A stretch of DNA of 64,000 nt from Synergistales bacterium (GCA_018433595.1 JAHDQY010000032.1:1-64000), one strand, 5' to 3'. Counted from the first letter of the stretch, positions 34,478-43,815 are shown. Notes: a model not told the origin generated them from the letters alone. Numbers and translations: made by a program.

Positions 34478-35751
34478 AGCGAGATCTCCAGCCGTTCCGG
34501 ATCGCCGGCCTGCAGGGCCGCCATGAGGGCCAGGGCGCTGCGGAGCTGGCGGGTGATGAGAAAGTTCTCCCGGGCGTAGTGGTGGGCGTTCTCTCCCATC
34601 CGCTCGGCCTGACCGGGGTGCTGCAGCAGGTGGCGCAGCCGGAGGGCCGCCCCCTGGGGGGTGCGGACGCGGTAGCCGTTGAAGCGGTCCAGCACCTGAA
34701 GGCGGATGCCGCCGACATCGCCTCCGATGACGGGCTTGTGTTTCCAGAGCCCCTCCGAGACGGTGAGGCCGAAGCCCTCCCGCGTCGATTTCTGCATCAC
34801 CACCGTCGCTCCCCGCTGGAGGGCGTTGATCGTGCGGTGGGCGTCGTCGGGCAGGACGAGGACATGGATGTCGGGGTCCCCCGCGGCCGCCGCCATGACC
34901 TCGTCGAGGACGGTCGCCCCTTCGGGGTCGTCCGAGGCGCCGCCGCCGGCCAGGACGAGCTGGAGGTCCTGGTGGCGCTTGCAGAGCCGGTAGGCTTCGA
35001 TGACGCCGAGGGGGTCCTTGAACCGGTCGAAACGGGAGACCTGGACGACGAGAGGCCGGGACGGATCAATGCCGAAGCTCTCCAGCGCCGCCGTCACCTC
35101 TTCATCGGGGAGGGCGATGTTCTTCTCGCTCAGAGGGTCGATGCTGGGCGGAATGATGTACTGGAGATGGGGGAGAGGCTGGGCGAAATCGGCGAGGGAG
35201 AAGATGCTGGCGTCGTAGGGGGCCGTCCAGCGCCGGAGATAGCGCCAGACCTTCCGGTTGGGCCGGCTTGCGTCGATGTGGCATCGCCAGATCCACTTGC
35301 CTCTCCGGCTGGGGCAGAGCGAAAGGAGCGGCGCGGGCTGAGGGTCGTGGATGAAGACGAAATCGGCCTCTTCCAGGATGGGGCGGAGATGCCCGGCATT
35401 CTCGGCGTTCGTCGCCTCGAAGGTGGACATCATCGCCGTCGAGAGTCCCTTGGACGATCCCTGAAGGGCGTTGTGAATCGTCTTGGTCGTCTCGAAGAAG
35501 CCTTCCGTCCCGGTGATGACCTCCCATCGAGTCGAGATGCCGAGGCCGTTCATGAGGGGAACGAAACGTTCGAGGATCTCGGCCACGCCGCCTCCGCTGC
35601 GCGTCGAATTGACGTGAACGACCTGAAGCCCCTCCAGGTATCTCCCGAGCTGGAGGAGATGGCGGATGACGGCCGGACCGACGACCTCTTCGTAGCGTTT
35701 CAGGATATCGCCGTCGTCATTTTTTCCAGACAGCCTCCTTTGGGGAGTCAT
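34474..35751 (-). CDS. treT: TreT-type trehalose glycosyltransferring synthase (GT4)
   Basis: The 425-residue GT4 protein has GLQVVHVNSTRSGGGVAEILE at the N-terminus, FVFIHDPQPAPL, WRCHIDAS, VVQVSRFDRFKDPLGVIEAY and QKSTREGFGLTVSEGLWK (donor-site E-x7-E). VHVNST-x-x-GGGVAE is the TreT signature. TreT joins NDP-glucose and glucose directly to trehalose, reversibly. It starts at 35751, overlapping the DUF5752 stop as ATGA, and its own stop overlaps otsB. Confidence 0.9.
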   Translation of the reverse strand: MTPQRRLSGKNDDGDILKRYEEVVGPAVIRHLLQLGRYLEGLQVVHVNSTRSGGGVAEILERFVPLMNGLGISTRWEVITGTEGFFETTKTIHNALQGSSKGLSTAMMSTFEATNAENAGHLRPILEEADFVFIHDPQPAPLLSLCPSRRGKWIWRCHIDASRPNRKVWRYLRRWTAPYDASIFSLADFAQPLPHLQYIIPPSIDPLSEKNIALPDEEVTAALESFGIDPSRPLVVQVSRFDRFKDPLGVIEAYRLCKRHQDLQLVLAGGGASDDPEGATVLDEVMAAAAGDPDIHVLVLPDDAHRTINALQRGATVVMQKSTREGFGLTVSEGLWKHKPVIGGDVGGIRLQVLDRFNGYRVRTPQGAALRLRHLLQHPGQAERMGENAHHYARENFLITRQLRSALALMAALQAGDPERLEISL

Positions 35752-36416
35752 GCTTCCCCTCCTTCCTTCATGTCGGGTGCCAGCGCCTCCAGCAGAGCCA
35801 GGCGGAGTTCTTCCAGGGAGAGAAGGTAAGGGTCGAGGAAACGGAGGCGCCTTATCGTTTCTTCCGTCCCCTCGAAGGCCCGGAGCCAGCAGGAGAAGTC
35901 GTCGTCGTGACTCTCCGTCCTCCGCCGGGCGTCGATGAAGTGGTAGAAGATGCTGCTGCGCTCGGTCTCGTCAAGGCGAAGGCGCAGCTCTTCCGGCGTC
36001 GATGCCGCCAGCCCGCCATCGAAGACGAGCATCTGGGCCCGGCTGAAGAAGAAGGGCCGTTCCGCCCGCACCCAGCGAAGGCGCTCAGCCTCGTCGAGAC
36101 GTTCCTCGATGAGGCTGAGAATTTCCTCGCGGAGGCTTTCCAGATCGGCATGGTCAGAGGGGTTGACGGCCGAAAGGCGTTCGGCCAGGGTGCGGTCGTG
36201 GAGTTCCGACTCCGACCAGGAGGCGAAGTCGTTGCCGTACTCGCTCTCTCCGATCTGGGGGCGCAGCAGGCGTCCCCAGAAGTGGTAGTGCAGGCTGCTG
36301 GGGGGCGCCGCCTGAAGATGATTCGCCAGCTCCTCCAGCGTCTGAGAGCGCAGCCCCGTGCTCAGGGGAAGGAGCTCGCAGCTTCTGATCTTGAACGGTT
36401 CGGGAGAGGGGATCAT
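35748..36416 (-). CDS. DUF5752-family protein of the trehalose operon
   Basis: The 222-residue protein is built of two visible repeats. PPSSLHYHFWGRLLRPQ with NDFASW (about 40-75) recurs as RSSIFYHFIDARRR with DDFSCWLR (about 155-190), each followed by an acidic helix (SLREEILSLIEE; SLEELRLALLEAL). I recognise this as DUF5752, a family often beside trehalose or glycogen glycosyltransferases; its function is unknown. ATG 36416 is preceded by AAAGGAG eight bases away; the longer frame from 36557 has none. It is the first gene of DUF5752-treT-otsB-otsA, all overlapping, so a partner role in trehalose synthesis is likely. Confidence 0.8.
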   Translation of the reverse strand: MIPSPEPFKIRSCELLPLSTGLRSQTLEELANHLQAAPPSSLHYHFWGRLLRPQIGESEYGNDFASWSESELHDRTLAERLSAVNPSDHADLESLREEILSLIEERLDEAERLRWVRAERPFFFSRAQMLVFDGGLAASTPEELRLRLDETERSSIFYHFIDARRRTESHDDDFSCWLRAFEGTEETIRRLRFLDPYLLSLEELRLALLEALAPDMKEGGEA

Positions 36417-36650
36417 CGCGTCATCTCCTTTCGGCGAGGGGCGGAGGGAAGGCGATGAAGGAGACCGACCCTCGGGTCGAGTCTCCCTATCGTACCGGGC
36501 TGGGGAAAGGGTCTGCGGAAAAGGTAATGGTGAGAGTGGGAAGAGAAAAGACGGCATCCGTTAACACAATGCAAATGACAACATAGCAGATAACCATCAA
36601 GAGTGCAAATGGCATGCAGCCGGACAGGCGCCGAACGCCGGGACGACGAT

Positions 36651-36673
36651 AAAAAGGGGCGCCGAGGCGCCCC
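36651..36673 (-). terminator. Intrinsic terminator of the aminotransferase gene
   Basis: An 8-bp GC stem (GGGGCGCC/GGCGCCCC, 36656-36673) is followed on the minus strand by TTTTT. It ends 26 bp beyond the aminotransferase stop and insulates the trehalose operon. Confidence 0.8.
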
Positions 36674-36698
36674 AGGGTCTCTTGCCGGACGGTTTTGT

Positions 36699-37892
36699 TC
36701 AGGCTTCCAGGTTGTTGAGGAAGCGATAGAGGCGTTTCATCCCTTCGTCGATCTCTTCGGCGGAGTTGGCGTAGGAGAGGCGCAGATGGCCGGGGGCCAG
36801 AAAGGGGCTGCCCGGCACCGTGGCGACGTACTCGGCGTCGAGAAGGCTGTTGCAGAAGGCCAGGTCGCTGTCGAGGAGCTTCCCCCGGTAGCTCGTTCCC
36901 AGGCAGGCGCGGATGTCGACGAAGACGTAAAAGGCGCCCTGGGGCTGGACGAAATGGATGTAGGGCATAGCGCTCAGCCGTTCGACCATGAGGTCCCGCC
37001 GCTTCCGGAAGGCCCGACGCATGGCCTCCACATCGTCGTCGGCTTCTTTCAGGGCTCCGACGGAGGCCCACTGGGAGATGGAACAGGCGTTGGAGGTGAA
37101 GTGTCCCTGCACGGCTCCCATTTTGGCCAGAAGGGTCTTGGGACCCAGGGCATAGCCGACGCGCCATCCCGTCATGGCGAAGGTTTTGCTGACGCCGTTG
37201 ACGAGGAGCGTCCGATCGGCGGCTTCAGGCACCAGGGCGACGATGTTTTCGTGCCGGGCCTCGCCGTAGGTGAAACGCTCGTAGATTTCGTCGAAGAGGA
37301 TCCAGAGGTCCCGCTCCTCGGCGATCCGGGCCAGCCCCCGGAGAAGGTCGGCGTCGTAGAGGACGCCCGTCGGGTTGCAGGGGGTGTTGATCAGAAGGCC
37401 TGCCGTCCTCGGTGAAAGGGCCTTCCTGACGTCTTCCAGGCGGGGGATGAAGTCCGTTTCCGCCGTGTCGACGACGACTTCCCTCCCTCCGCAGAGGCGG
37501 ATCTGCTCCACATAGCTGACCCAGGCGGGAGCGAAGACGACGACCTCGTCACCGGGATCGAGAAGGCAGGCGAAGGCCTCGTAGACGAGGGGCTTGGCCC
37601 CGGCGCCGATGAGGACTTGGGCCGGTTCGTAGGTGAGGCCGAAGCGCTCTCGATAGTAGCGGCAGACCTCCTCCCGAAGCTCGGGGATCCCCGCTCCGGG
37701 CGTGTAGTGCGTCTCTTTCCGATCCATGGCGGCCTTTGCCGCCTCCATGACCGCAGGGGGCGAGGTGAAATCAGGCTCGCCGGCGCCGAATGAAATCACG
37801 GGTTTGCCGGATCGCTTCAGTTCTTTGGCTTTGGTGGCGACGGCCATGGTGGCCGAAGGCTCTAGGGCTGTCGCTCGGGCCGACAGTCTCAT
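36699..37892 (-). CDS. Aspartate/aromatic aminotransferase, class I
   Basis: The 397-residue fold-type I aminotransferase has GAGEPDFTSPP, NTPCNPTG (NPTG 173-176), DEIYERFTYGE and PLP lysine 236 in VNGVSKTFAMTGWRVGY. The C-terminal Arg in HLRLSYANSAEEIDEGM is typical of the Ig-gamma AspC group. It interconverts aspartate or another amino acid with its 2-oxo acid. ATG 37892 is preferred because GAGGAG is then nine bases upstream; ATG 37901 abuts that site. It is monocistronic, flanked by a terminator. Confidence 0.92.
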   Translation of the reverse strand: MRLSARATALEPSATMAVATKAKELKRSGKPVISFGAGEPDFTSPPAVMEAAKAAMDRKETHYTPGAGIPELREEVCRYYRERFGLTYEPAQVLIGAGAKPLVYEAFACLLDPGDEVVVFAPAWVSYVEQIRLCGGREVVVDTAETDFIPRLEDVRKALSPRTAGLLINTPCNPTGVLYDADLLRGLARIAEERDLWILFDEIYERFTYGEARHENIVALVPEAADRTLLVNGVSKTFAMTGWRVGYALGPKTLLAKMGAVQGHFTSNACSISQWASVGALKEADDDVEAMRRAFRKRRDLMVERLSAMPYIHFVQPQGAFYVFVDIRACLGTSYRGKLLDSDLAFCNSLLDAEYVATVPGSPFLAPGHLRLSYANSAEEIDEGMKRLYRFLNNLEA

Positions 37893-38018
37893 CTGGATCA
37901 TCTCCTCTTAAGCGGTAGGCGTGTCGCGAATGTCGCCTATTTTACGTCATTTTGCGGAAGGCAGGTAGTCCTGAGCGAAAATGTCGTCGAAAGACGGTCC
38001 CTTCCGCGGAAAGGAGAA

Positions 38019-39599
38019 TCAACCTCCAAAAGACTTGGACAGAGCCCAGAAGAACCCGTAGAGACCGTCTCCGGCGATGAGGCCCGCTTCGCGGATCTCC
38101 ATCCATTCCTTGCCCATCATGAGTTTGAAGACGACGGCGGCGGCGACCCCCAGGCCGTAGACGGGGTTGTTGATCAACAGCCCCGTGGCGAAAAGGATCC
38201 CCAGAGCTCGCCGTGGTCCTCCGACGAGCTGGATCAGTGCTCCGGGGAGAGCCCAGAGAAGCAATTCCCGGAAGATCGCGGGATTGCTCCCGGCCTTGAT
38301 GGTCGTGGCGAAGACCCGGCTGACGGGAGCGAGGAGGTCGAGGCGGAAATGCATATCCATCAGAAAATAGACGACCACCATGGCGATGACCCCGCCCAGG
38401 GTCTCGGCCAGAAATTGTTGCTTTTTCCCGGCCGCCTCTGCTTCCCGATCCCGTCCCGAACCCCGGATGCACCAGCCGGTCTTGAGGTCGTAGCCCATAT
38501 CGGCGAAGCAGGGGCCGGTGGAAGAGATATATCCTACCATGAGCGCCAACGGGAGTGCTGGAAAGCCCATGAAAAGCCCCAGGCTCAGGAAGATGATGCT
38601 TATGGCGAAGGCGGGGAACCATCCGGAATGCATGGCGCTGAGACCGACGAGTACGGGGGCGACGGAGGCGGAGAAGGTCGTCCAGAGAACCCATGCGCTC
38701 AGGCGGGGAAAGGACATCGATTGGTACAGCCCTCCGATGAGGGAAAGGATGGCTGCTCCTGCGGCGAAAAGAGCGATGTGGATCAGCATGGCGCGTCGAA
38801 GATCTCTGTTCAGGACGGAGGGACGGGAAAAACCCTCTGACGGATCGGAAGGATTTCCCTCTCCATCTTCTCCTTTCTCCCTGGCCGTAATGATCCGGAG
38901 GGCCTGAAAGAGTGAGACGATTCCCGCTCCGATCATCACGCCGTGGGGGATGTAGGTCTTTCCCAGGTCGAGAGCGAAAAGGGAGGAGGAGTAGCCCCGT
39001 AATAGAAGGCCCAGACCGAGGGCGGACATGGCGAAGGTGTTGGCGATGAAGACGATGCCGATGGCGGCCATGGGGAGACCGAAGTGGCTTCCGATGGCGC
39101 CCGCGGCGGCCCCCTGAAGGAGGCGGATGGCTTTTTGTCCCCCCTCGTCTCCGGCGATCAGGGCCTGAGCGGTGGCGACGCCGGGCGGCCATGCTCCGGC
39201 GGCGGGGAAAATGGACGAGTCGAAGGTCCGGTAGACAAAATGAATGCCGATGAATGTGGCGACCCCCGATCCGACCAGCATGGGAAGGACGTAGGCTCTT
39301 TCTCCCAGGGCATAGACGATGCCGATGGCCAGCAGGCCGCAGTTGGAGGCGGCGAAACCCGCTGCGGAGGCCATCGTCTGTACCAGGTTCTGCCGTTCCA
39401 GGGACCGGAAGCGCCTGCAATGAGAGAAGGGAAGCCGGGCCAGGGCCATGGCGATGACGGCGCCCAGAATGGAAGTGTTGGCGGGAATCCCGATCCGGGC
39501 AATAAGCTGCATGCAGATGATGGCCGAGAGGACGGAGACGATGACGCTCAGCAGCAAAGTCGATGGTTCCAGCGCCTTGACACGTTCCTTGACGTCCAT
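38019..39599 (-). CDS. OPT-family oligopeptide transporter
   Basis: The 526-residue membrane protein has roughly 14 hydrophobic segments. Opening MDVKERVKALEPSTLLLSVIVSV, IGIPANTSILGAVIAMAL, AASNCGLLAIGIVYALG, FIGIHFVYRTFDSSIFPAA and MGYDLKTGWCIRGSGRDREAE fit the prokaryotic OPT family, which imports small peptides. It is the last gene of M29-M20-OPT, 11 bp after the dipeptidase. ATG 39599 follows GAGGAGTG. Iron-siderophore (YSL) activity is an alternative for this family, but the peptidase neighbours argue for peptides. Confidence 0.85.
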   Translation of the reverse strand: MDVKERVKALEPSTLLLSVIVSVLSAIICMQLIARIGIPANTSILGAVIAMALARLPFSHCRRFRSLERQNLVQTMASAAGFAASNCGLLAIGIVYALGERAYVLPMLVGSGVATFIGIHFVYRTFDSSIFPAAGAWPPGVATAQALIAGDEGGQKAIRLLQGAAAGAIGSHFGLPMAAIGIVFIANTFAMSALGLGLLLRGYSSSLFALDLGKTYIPHGVMIGAGIVSLFQALRIITAREKGEDGEGNPSDPSEGFSRPSVLNRDLRRAMLIHIALFAAGAAILSLIGGLYQSMSFPRLSAWVLWTTFSASVAPVLVGLSAMHSGWFPAFAISIIFLSLGLFMGFPALPLALMVGYISSTGPCFADMGYDLKTGWCIRGSGRDREAEAAGKKQQFLAETLGGVIAMVVVYFLMDMHFRLDLLAPVSRVFATTIKAGSNPAIFRELLLWALPGALIQLVGGPRRALGILFATGLLINNPVYGLGVAAAVVFKLMMGKEWMEIREAGLIAGDGLYGFFWALSKSFGG

Positions 39600-39610
39600 G
39601 GGATCACTCC

Positions 39611-41008
39611 TCAGCTTGCCAGTTCCACCATGGCGGCGGCCATGATTTGGACGGTGCGCAAAAGGGAATCGAGGGAGATGTATTCGTCGGCCTTGTGAAC
39701 GACGTCCGGATCGCCGGGGAAGCGGGGGCCGAAAGCCACCGTGTTCGGCAGGGCCTTGGCGTAGGTCCCGCCTCCCATGGAGAGCAGCGACGGTTCCTGG
39801 CCGGTCTTCTCCCGGTAGACCTTTTGAAGACGGCGGATCAGTTCGCTTTCCTGAGGCATCCAGAGAGGGGGTTTCCGGCGCAGAAGTTCCATATGGAGGG
39901 ATTCCCCCTGAGCCCAGCCTCTGAGGCGGGTCAAGAGTTCCTCCGCATCGGCGGTGACGGGATGACGGATATCGAGGCCCATTCGGAAAGAGCTCTCTCC
40001 CCCCTCGATGAGTCCCACGTTGCATGTCAGGGCTCCCGAAGGCGCGTCGGAGATAGCCAGTCCCAACTTCCTTCCTTCCGGGGCGTCAAGGAATGCGCTG
40101 CCCACCTCTTTCAGACGGCAAGCCCAGCTTTCGTCGACGGTTTCGCCGAGAAGGTCCATGAGAAGCAGCGCCGCGTTGACTCCCCGTTCCGGCGTACTGC
40201 CGTGGGCCGAGCGCCCCCGAAGGGAAACTTCGAGGGGCTCCGCCCCGCTTCCTCGAAGGGCAAGGGAGATTCCCCTGGCCGAAGCGTCTTCGTTCAGAAC
40301 GCGTCCGAGCTTTGCGGCTGCCGTCTCGTCGGGGCAGGACAGAATGGCGACCGCCTCGTCAGGTACGACATTGATGGCTGTCCCGGCCGTCAGTTTTTTC
40401 AGCCCGATTTGTCGAGGAAGCGGAAGTGCCCCCCTCAGGTCAATGTGAAGCTGCCCTTTTTCCGCGGCGACGATGGGGAAATCGCCGTCAGGTGTGAACC
40501 CGAAGCGGGGAGATTCACCTCCGGCCTGAAGGTAATGGGGGATGTCGGCCATTCCGCTCTCCTCGTTCGTTCCCAGGATAAGACGAATGCGCCGGTGAAG
40601 GGGCAGGGCAAGCGATCGGATGGCGTGAAGCGCCCAGAGGGCTCCGATGGCGGGTCCCTTGTCGTCCATGGCGCCTCGGCCGTAGAGCCGTCCCTCCCGC
40701 ACTTCCGCCCCATAGGGAGGAAGACTCCAGCCGTCGCCTGCCGGCACGACGTCGAGGTGGGCGAGGACGGCGACCATCTCGTCACCGTCGCCGATCTCGG
40801 CCCAGCCCACATAACCGTCGCATTCTCCCGTCCGCAGTCCCAGGCGACGGGCTTCGCAGAGGGCATGATCCAAAGCCCTCCCGACCTCCCGGCCGAAAGG
40901 AGCTCCCTCTTCGGCTGCGGAGCGCACCGAGGGAATCCTGATGGAAGCCTGCAGGGAGGAGAGAATTTCAGGGAAAAGTTCCTGAAGTTTCCGATCCAGG
41001 GTCTTCAT
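39611..41008 (-). CDS. M20-family dipeptidase (PepV-like)
   Basis: The 465-residue metallopeptidase has metal-site motifs AVLAHLDVVPAGDGW, LYGRGAMDDKGPAIGAL, LILGTNEESGMADI and FTPDGDFPI. The inserted lid/dimer domain includes RSAHGSTPERGVNAALLLM, and the length is that of PepV (about 470). PepV-type enzymes split dipeptides with broad specificity in the cytoplasm, and would process peptides imported by the OPT transporter 11 bp downstream. Confidence 0.9.
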   Translation of the reverse strand: MKTLDRKLQELFPEILSSLQASIRIPSVRSAAEEGAPFGREVGRALDHALCEARRLGLRTGECDGYVGWAEIGDGDEMVAVLAHLDVVPAGDGWSLPPYGAEVREGRLYGRGAMDDKGPAIGALWALHAIRSLALPLHRRIRLILGTNEESGMADIPHYLQAGGESPRFGFTPDGDFPIVAAEKGQLHIDLRGALPLPRQIGLKKLTAGTAINVVPDEAVAILSCPDETAAAKLGRVLNEDASARGISLALRGSGAEPLEVSLRGRSAHGSTPERGVNAALLLMDLLGETVDESWACRLKEVGSAFLDAPEGRKLGLAISDAPSGALTCNVGLIEGGESSFRMGLDIRHPVTADAEELLTRLRGWAQGESLHMELLRRKPPLWMPQESELIRRLQKVYREKTGQEPSLLSMGGGTYAKALPNTVAFGPRFPGDPDVVHKADEYISLDSLLRTVQIMAAAMVELAS

Positions 41009-41023
41009 GGGGGATCACAGCCG

Positions 41024-42091
41024 TCAGTAGCCGGAGACGCCCATCTTCCGGCACAGCTCGACCGTTCGGGCGTCGCGGTAGATGCCTTCGTCCTCAAAAA
41101 GCTCGTCATCCAGAAGAATTGTCGGAGAGAGGGTGATTCCGTCCGTGTGGGAGGCGGCGGACCAGCAGCGCCCCATGATCTGCTTGCCCTGACTGCCGAA
41201 TCCGAACTCGATGCAGCCGAAGACGCGCTCGTCTTCGACGATTCTGCCCGTGGGAGCTGTCACTCCGGGGTTGAAGCCCAACGAATAGTGGGCCAGACGG
41301 AACATGGCGGGATCGTGGAAAGAGTCCAGCCAGGAACGGAAGACGTCGGCTTCCCGGCCTCCCGAAATCTTGACGGCGACGCCGTCAACGATGTCCAGCC
41401 GGATGGGTTCCCGGAGGATTCCCAGTTCTTCCGGCGGGAAGACGGCCCCGTCGAAAACCAGGGTCCCGTTGATGGTCTCCTCGATCGGGCACCAGCTCAC
41501 CTGTCCTCCGAGCATGACGGGATAGCCCTTTTTGGTGGCTTTTTCCCCGGAAAGGCGGATCTTGCGTCCCCGATTGAAGGCGACGAGATTTGTCCCTGCC
41601 GGATTGCGGATCTCGACCTTGTCGGCCTCTCCGAGTCGTTTCTGGAAATGCTGTCCCATCTCGATCATCAGATCATAGTCGACGTTGGCGATGCAGTTGA
41701 CGGCCATGGCGACGTCCATGCCGGTGAGGTTGATGTAGCGGCAGCCTCGTTCCATGGCGTTTCTCCACGATTGAGAGTGCATGACCGTCGCGTAGGCGAA
41801 CTCGATCCAGACGTCGGCATGGGCGGTGGCTTCCGCCATGGGGGGGCTCATTTCGCTTGCGAACGTCTGGTGTGGCGTGGGGTAGTAGAGGAGGAGAGGG
41901 CAGGCTCCGACGGCGCAGGCGGCTTCGGCGGTCGCCTCGGCCACGCGCCTGTCTCCGGAGCTGTCGCAGGTTATGACGACAGTTTCTCCCTTCTGGGCGA
42001 GCATGACGTCACGGACAAGGGTGAGCGCTCCTTTGGCAAGTTCCATCGATCGATAGGCTGCCGTAGGTTCGATGCCGCTTTTGAACTCCAT
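41024..42091 (-). CDS. M29-like aminopeptidase family protein
   Basis: The 355-residue protein resembles the thermophilic aminopeptidase family (M29, AmpS), whose relatives include the dioxygenase NicX. Supporting regions are LAQKGETVVITCDSSGDRRV, the metal-ligand Glu in FGCIEFGFGSQGK, and HTDGITLSPTILLDDE near the C-terminus. It starts the M29-M20-OPT operon (15 bp before the dipeptidase) and is probably an exopeptidase. Because this branch is divergent, a non-peptidase hydrolase or oxygenase role cannot be excluded. A TATACT box lies in the 154-bp gap upstream. Confidence 0.75.
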   Translation of the reverse strand: MEFKSGIEPTAAYRSMELAKGALTLVRDVMLAQKGETVVITCDSSGDRRVAEATAEAACAVGACPLLLYYPTPHQTFASEMSPPMAEATAHADVWIEFAYATVMHSQSWRNAMERGCRYINLTGMDVAMAVNCIANVDYDLMIEMGQHFQKRLGEADKVEIRNPAGTNLVAFNRGRKIRLSGEKATKKGYPVMLGGQVSWCPIEETINGTLVFDGAVFPPEELGILREPIRLDIVDGVAVKISGGREADVFRSWLDSFHDPAMFRLAHYSLGFNPGVTAPTGRIVEDERVFGCIEFGFGSQGKQIMGRCWSAASHTDGITLSPTILLDDELFEDEGIYRDARTVELCRKMGVSGY

Positions 42092-42245
42092 ATCATTGCC
42101 TCCCTTGAGTGGATTCGGTACCGTGGGTCGAAGTATAGGTTCTCAAGGGAGGGGAGGCATCGTCGGCGACCGAGAGCAGGAATGGCGATAGGGGCTGAAA
42201 AATGAGAATAAAAGACAAAGATCGCGGTCAATTGTCCATCGGAGA

Positions 42246-43790
42246 CTAAGAAAGGGGAGGTTTTTTGTCGATTTGGTAAAGGAGCACAGCCAAAGCGAGT
42301 TCCGTCCGGCGCCTGCCGTCATGGTCGGCCAAACGGAGCATCTCCTCCAGGCAGCGGATCCTGTATTTCATTGTGTTGTAATGAAGGTTGAGATCCGCGG
42401 CGGCTGGAGCGATCTGCCAGTCATGACGCACAAGGGCCTCTAGCGTTTTCATGAAATCAAATCTTTTTTGAGAGTTGTTTTTCTCTAAGAGCGGGCCCAG
42501 CTGTTTCTCAATGAAGCTTTGTCCCATTTCTGTATTTTTTAGTACGCTTAAAATTCCATCCAACCCTATTTCATCGAATAGTCTTACAGGGGGATAACCA
42601 GATGTCCTCATAACGACATCCAGGGCTTTTTGGGCTTCAGAAAAAGCTTCCCTTGCTAAAAACAGTCCATCCTTTCTCGAACTCAATCCACTCATTAAAT
42701 TGAATCCATTTTTGACGTTCACGGAGAGTATTGTTTCTTTTATGTACTTAAAAACATCGTCCAGGTCGTTGTTTGATTTTAGTGGAACAAATAATACAAG
42801 GTCATGGTCAGATGCAAGACCTAACGAGCCTGAGAATTTTGATTTCACCCGTAGCAAGAAAGACTCGAATAGGTTTTTGTCTTCTTTAATTTTCGACATA
42901 TCTGGATTGTTTTTTATAATTGCTATAGCGAGCTTCCAAGATAAGTCCCACTTGTAAAACTGAGATTTTCTTTTTATATCATTTTCGTTGATGTTTTTAT
43001 TGTAGAGTAGGTTTTTTAAGAAATCTTCCAGATGATAGTTTTCTATTCGGATTTCAGCGTCTTCTCTTTGTATCAAAATGGAAATATACTTCTTCGCTAT
43101 GCTTGTTATTATTGAAAATTCAGCATCACTAAGCCTTTCTCCACGGCTTCGAATGCATAAAGAAGCTCTTGATTTACCATTTGCTACTATGGGGACACTT
43201 TCGGAACCATAAAGACGATCTGATTCGATATTGTTATTTTTTGCAAGGAAAGACACGTCTGTTCGATTTTTTAAGAAAGTTATGTTAGCATCAGTTAATT
43301 CAGAAGTTTTACGAATGACATCGTCAATAGTGGCTCCATCGAGTAATAAATCCAAATAGATGTCATTCGTCCTATTTTTTAGAACGATTTGCTCATGGTT
43401 GGCATGCATGATGGTTGCAATGACGGGTTGAATGATATCTACATGATTAAAATGATCAGGGATTCCAATCAGTGGAAAATTCAACCTGTTTGCGGCGTCA
43501 AGGATGTCAATGGGAATTTTACCAAGATATCTGCCTATTTTTATCCCAAAGGCAGCGGCTTGAGATCTTCCTGCTCCCTCTATAAACGAACGAAGTTCCA
43601 GCGGTTTTTCACAGAAGATGTAGCCTGAAGAGATCAGGAACTCTCCGCCGCGGAGCCATTGGTGAGCTTCTGGCGTATCGATGACAACGACGGTACTGAC
43701 GGTTCTCTGCTGTGCCCCCTTTTCTCCGGCCAACAGGGTCATCCCTTTTAAGGATTCGATTCGGAGCATTTGAGATACGGTAAGGGGCAT
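42246..43790 (-). CDS. PucR-family transcriptional regulator, AT-rich
   Basis: The 514-residue protein has an N-terminal PucR ligand domain (MPLTVSQMLRIESLKGMTLLAG through HQWLRGGEFLISSGY), a central GGDEF-like region and the C-terminal PucR helix-turn-helix (HDWQIAPAAADLNLHYNTMKYRIRCLEEML). PucR/CdaR proteins activate purine, sugar-acid or amino-acid catabolism. ATG 43790 has AAGGAGG nine bases ahead; the longer frame would overlap the MFS gene. The central part (about 42440-43640) is strikingly rich in A/T and in Lys, Asn and Ile codons, unlike all neighbours, while both ends are GC-rich. It sits directly upstream of the M29-M20-OPT operon on the same strand and is its likely regulator. Confidence 0.85.
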   Translation of the reverse strand: MPLTVSQMLRIESLKGMTLLAGEKGAQQRTVSTVVVIDTPEAHQWLRGGEFLISSGYIFCEKPLELRSFIEGAGRSQAAAFGIKIGRYLGKIPIDILDAANRLNFPLIGIPDHFNHVDIIQPVIATIMHANHEQIVLKNRTNDIYLDLLLDGATIDDVIRKTSELTDANITFLKNRTDVSFLAKNNNIESDRLYGSESVPIVANGKSRASLCIRSRGERLSDAEFSIITSIAKKYISILIQREDAEIRIENYHLEDFLKNLLYNKNINENDIKRKSQFYKWDLSWKLAIAIIKNNPDMSKIKEDKNLFESFLLRVKSKFSGSLGLASDHDLVLFVPLKSNNDLDDVFKYIKETILSVNVKNGFNLMSGLSSRKDGLFLAREAFSEAQKALDVVMRTSGYPPVRLFDEIGLDGILSVLKNTEMGQSFIEKQLGPLLEKNNSQKRFDFMKTLEALVRHDWQIAPAAADLNLHYNTMKYRIRCLEEMLRLADHDGRRRTELALAVLLYQIDKKPPLS

Positions 43791-43815
43791 ATCGATGAGC
43801 CTCCTTAAAACAGGT

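Noticed and set aside
39647-42205. 852-codon open frame on the plus strand
   Set aside because: It is antisense to the M20 dipeptidase and M29-like genes, whose active-site motifs are intact. The antisense product has no recognisable domain or ribosome site.
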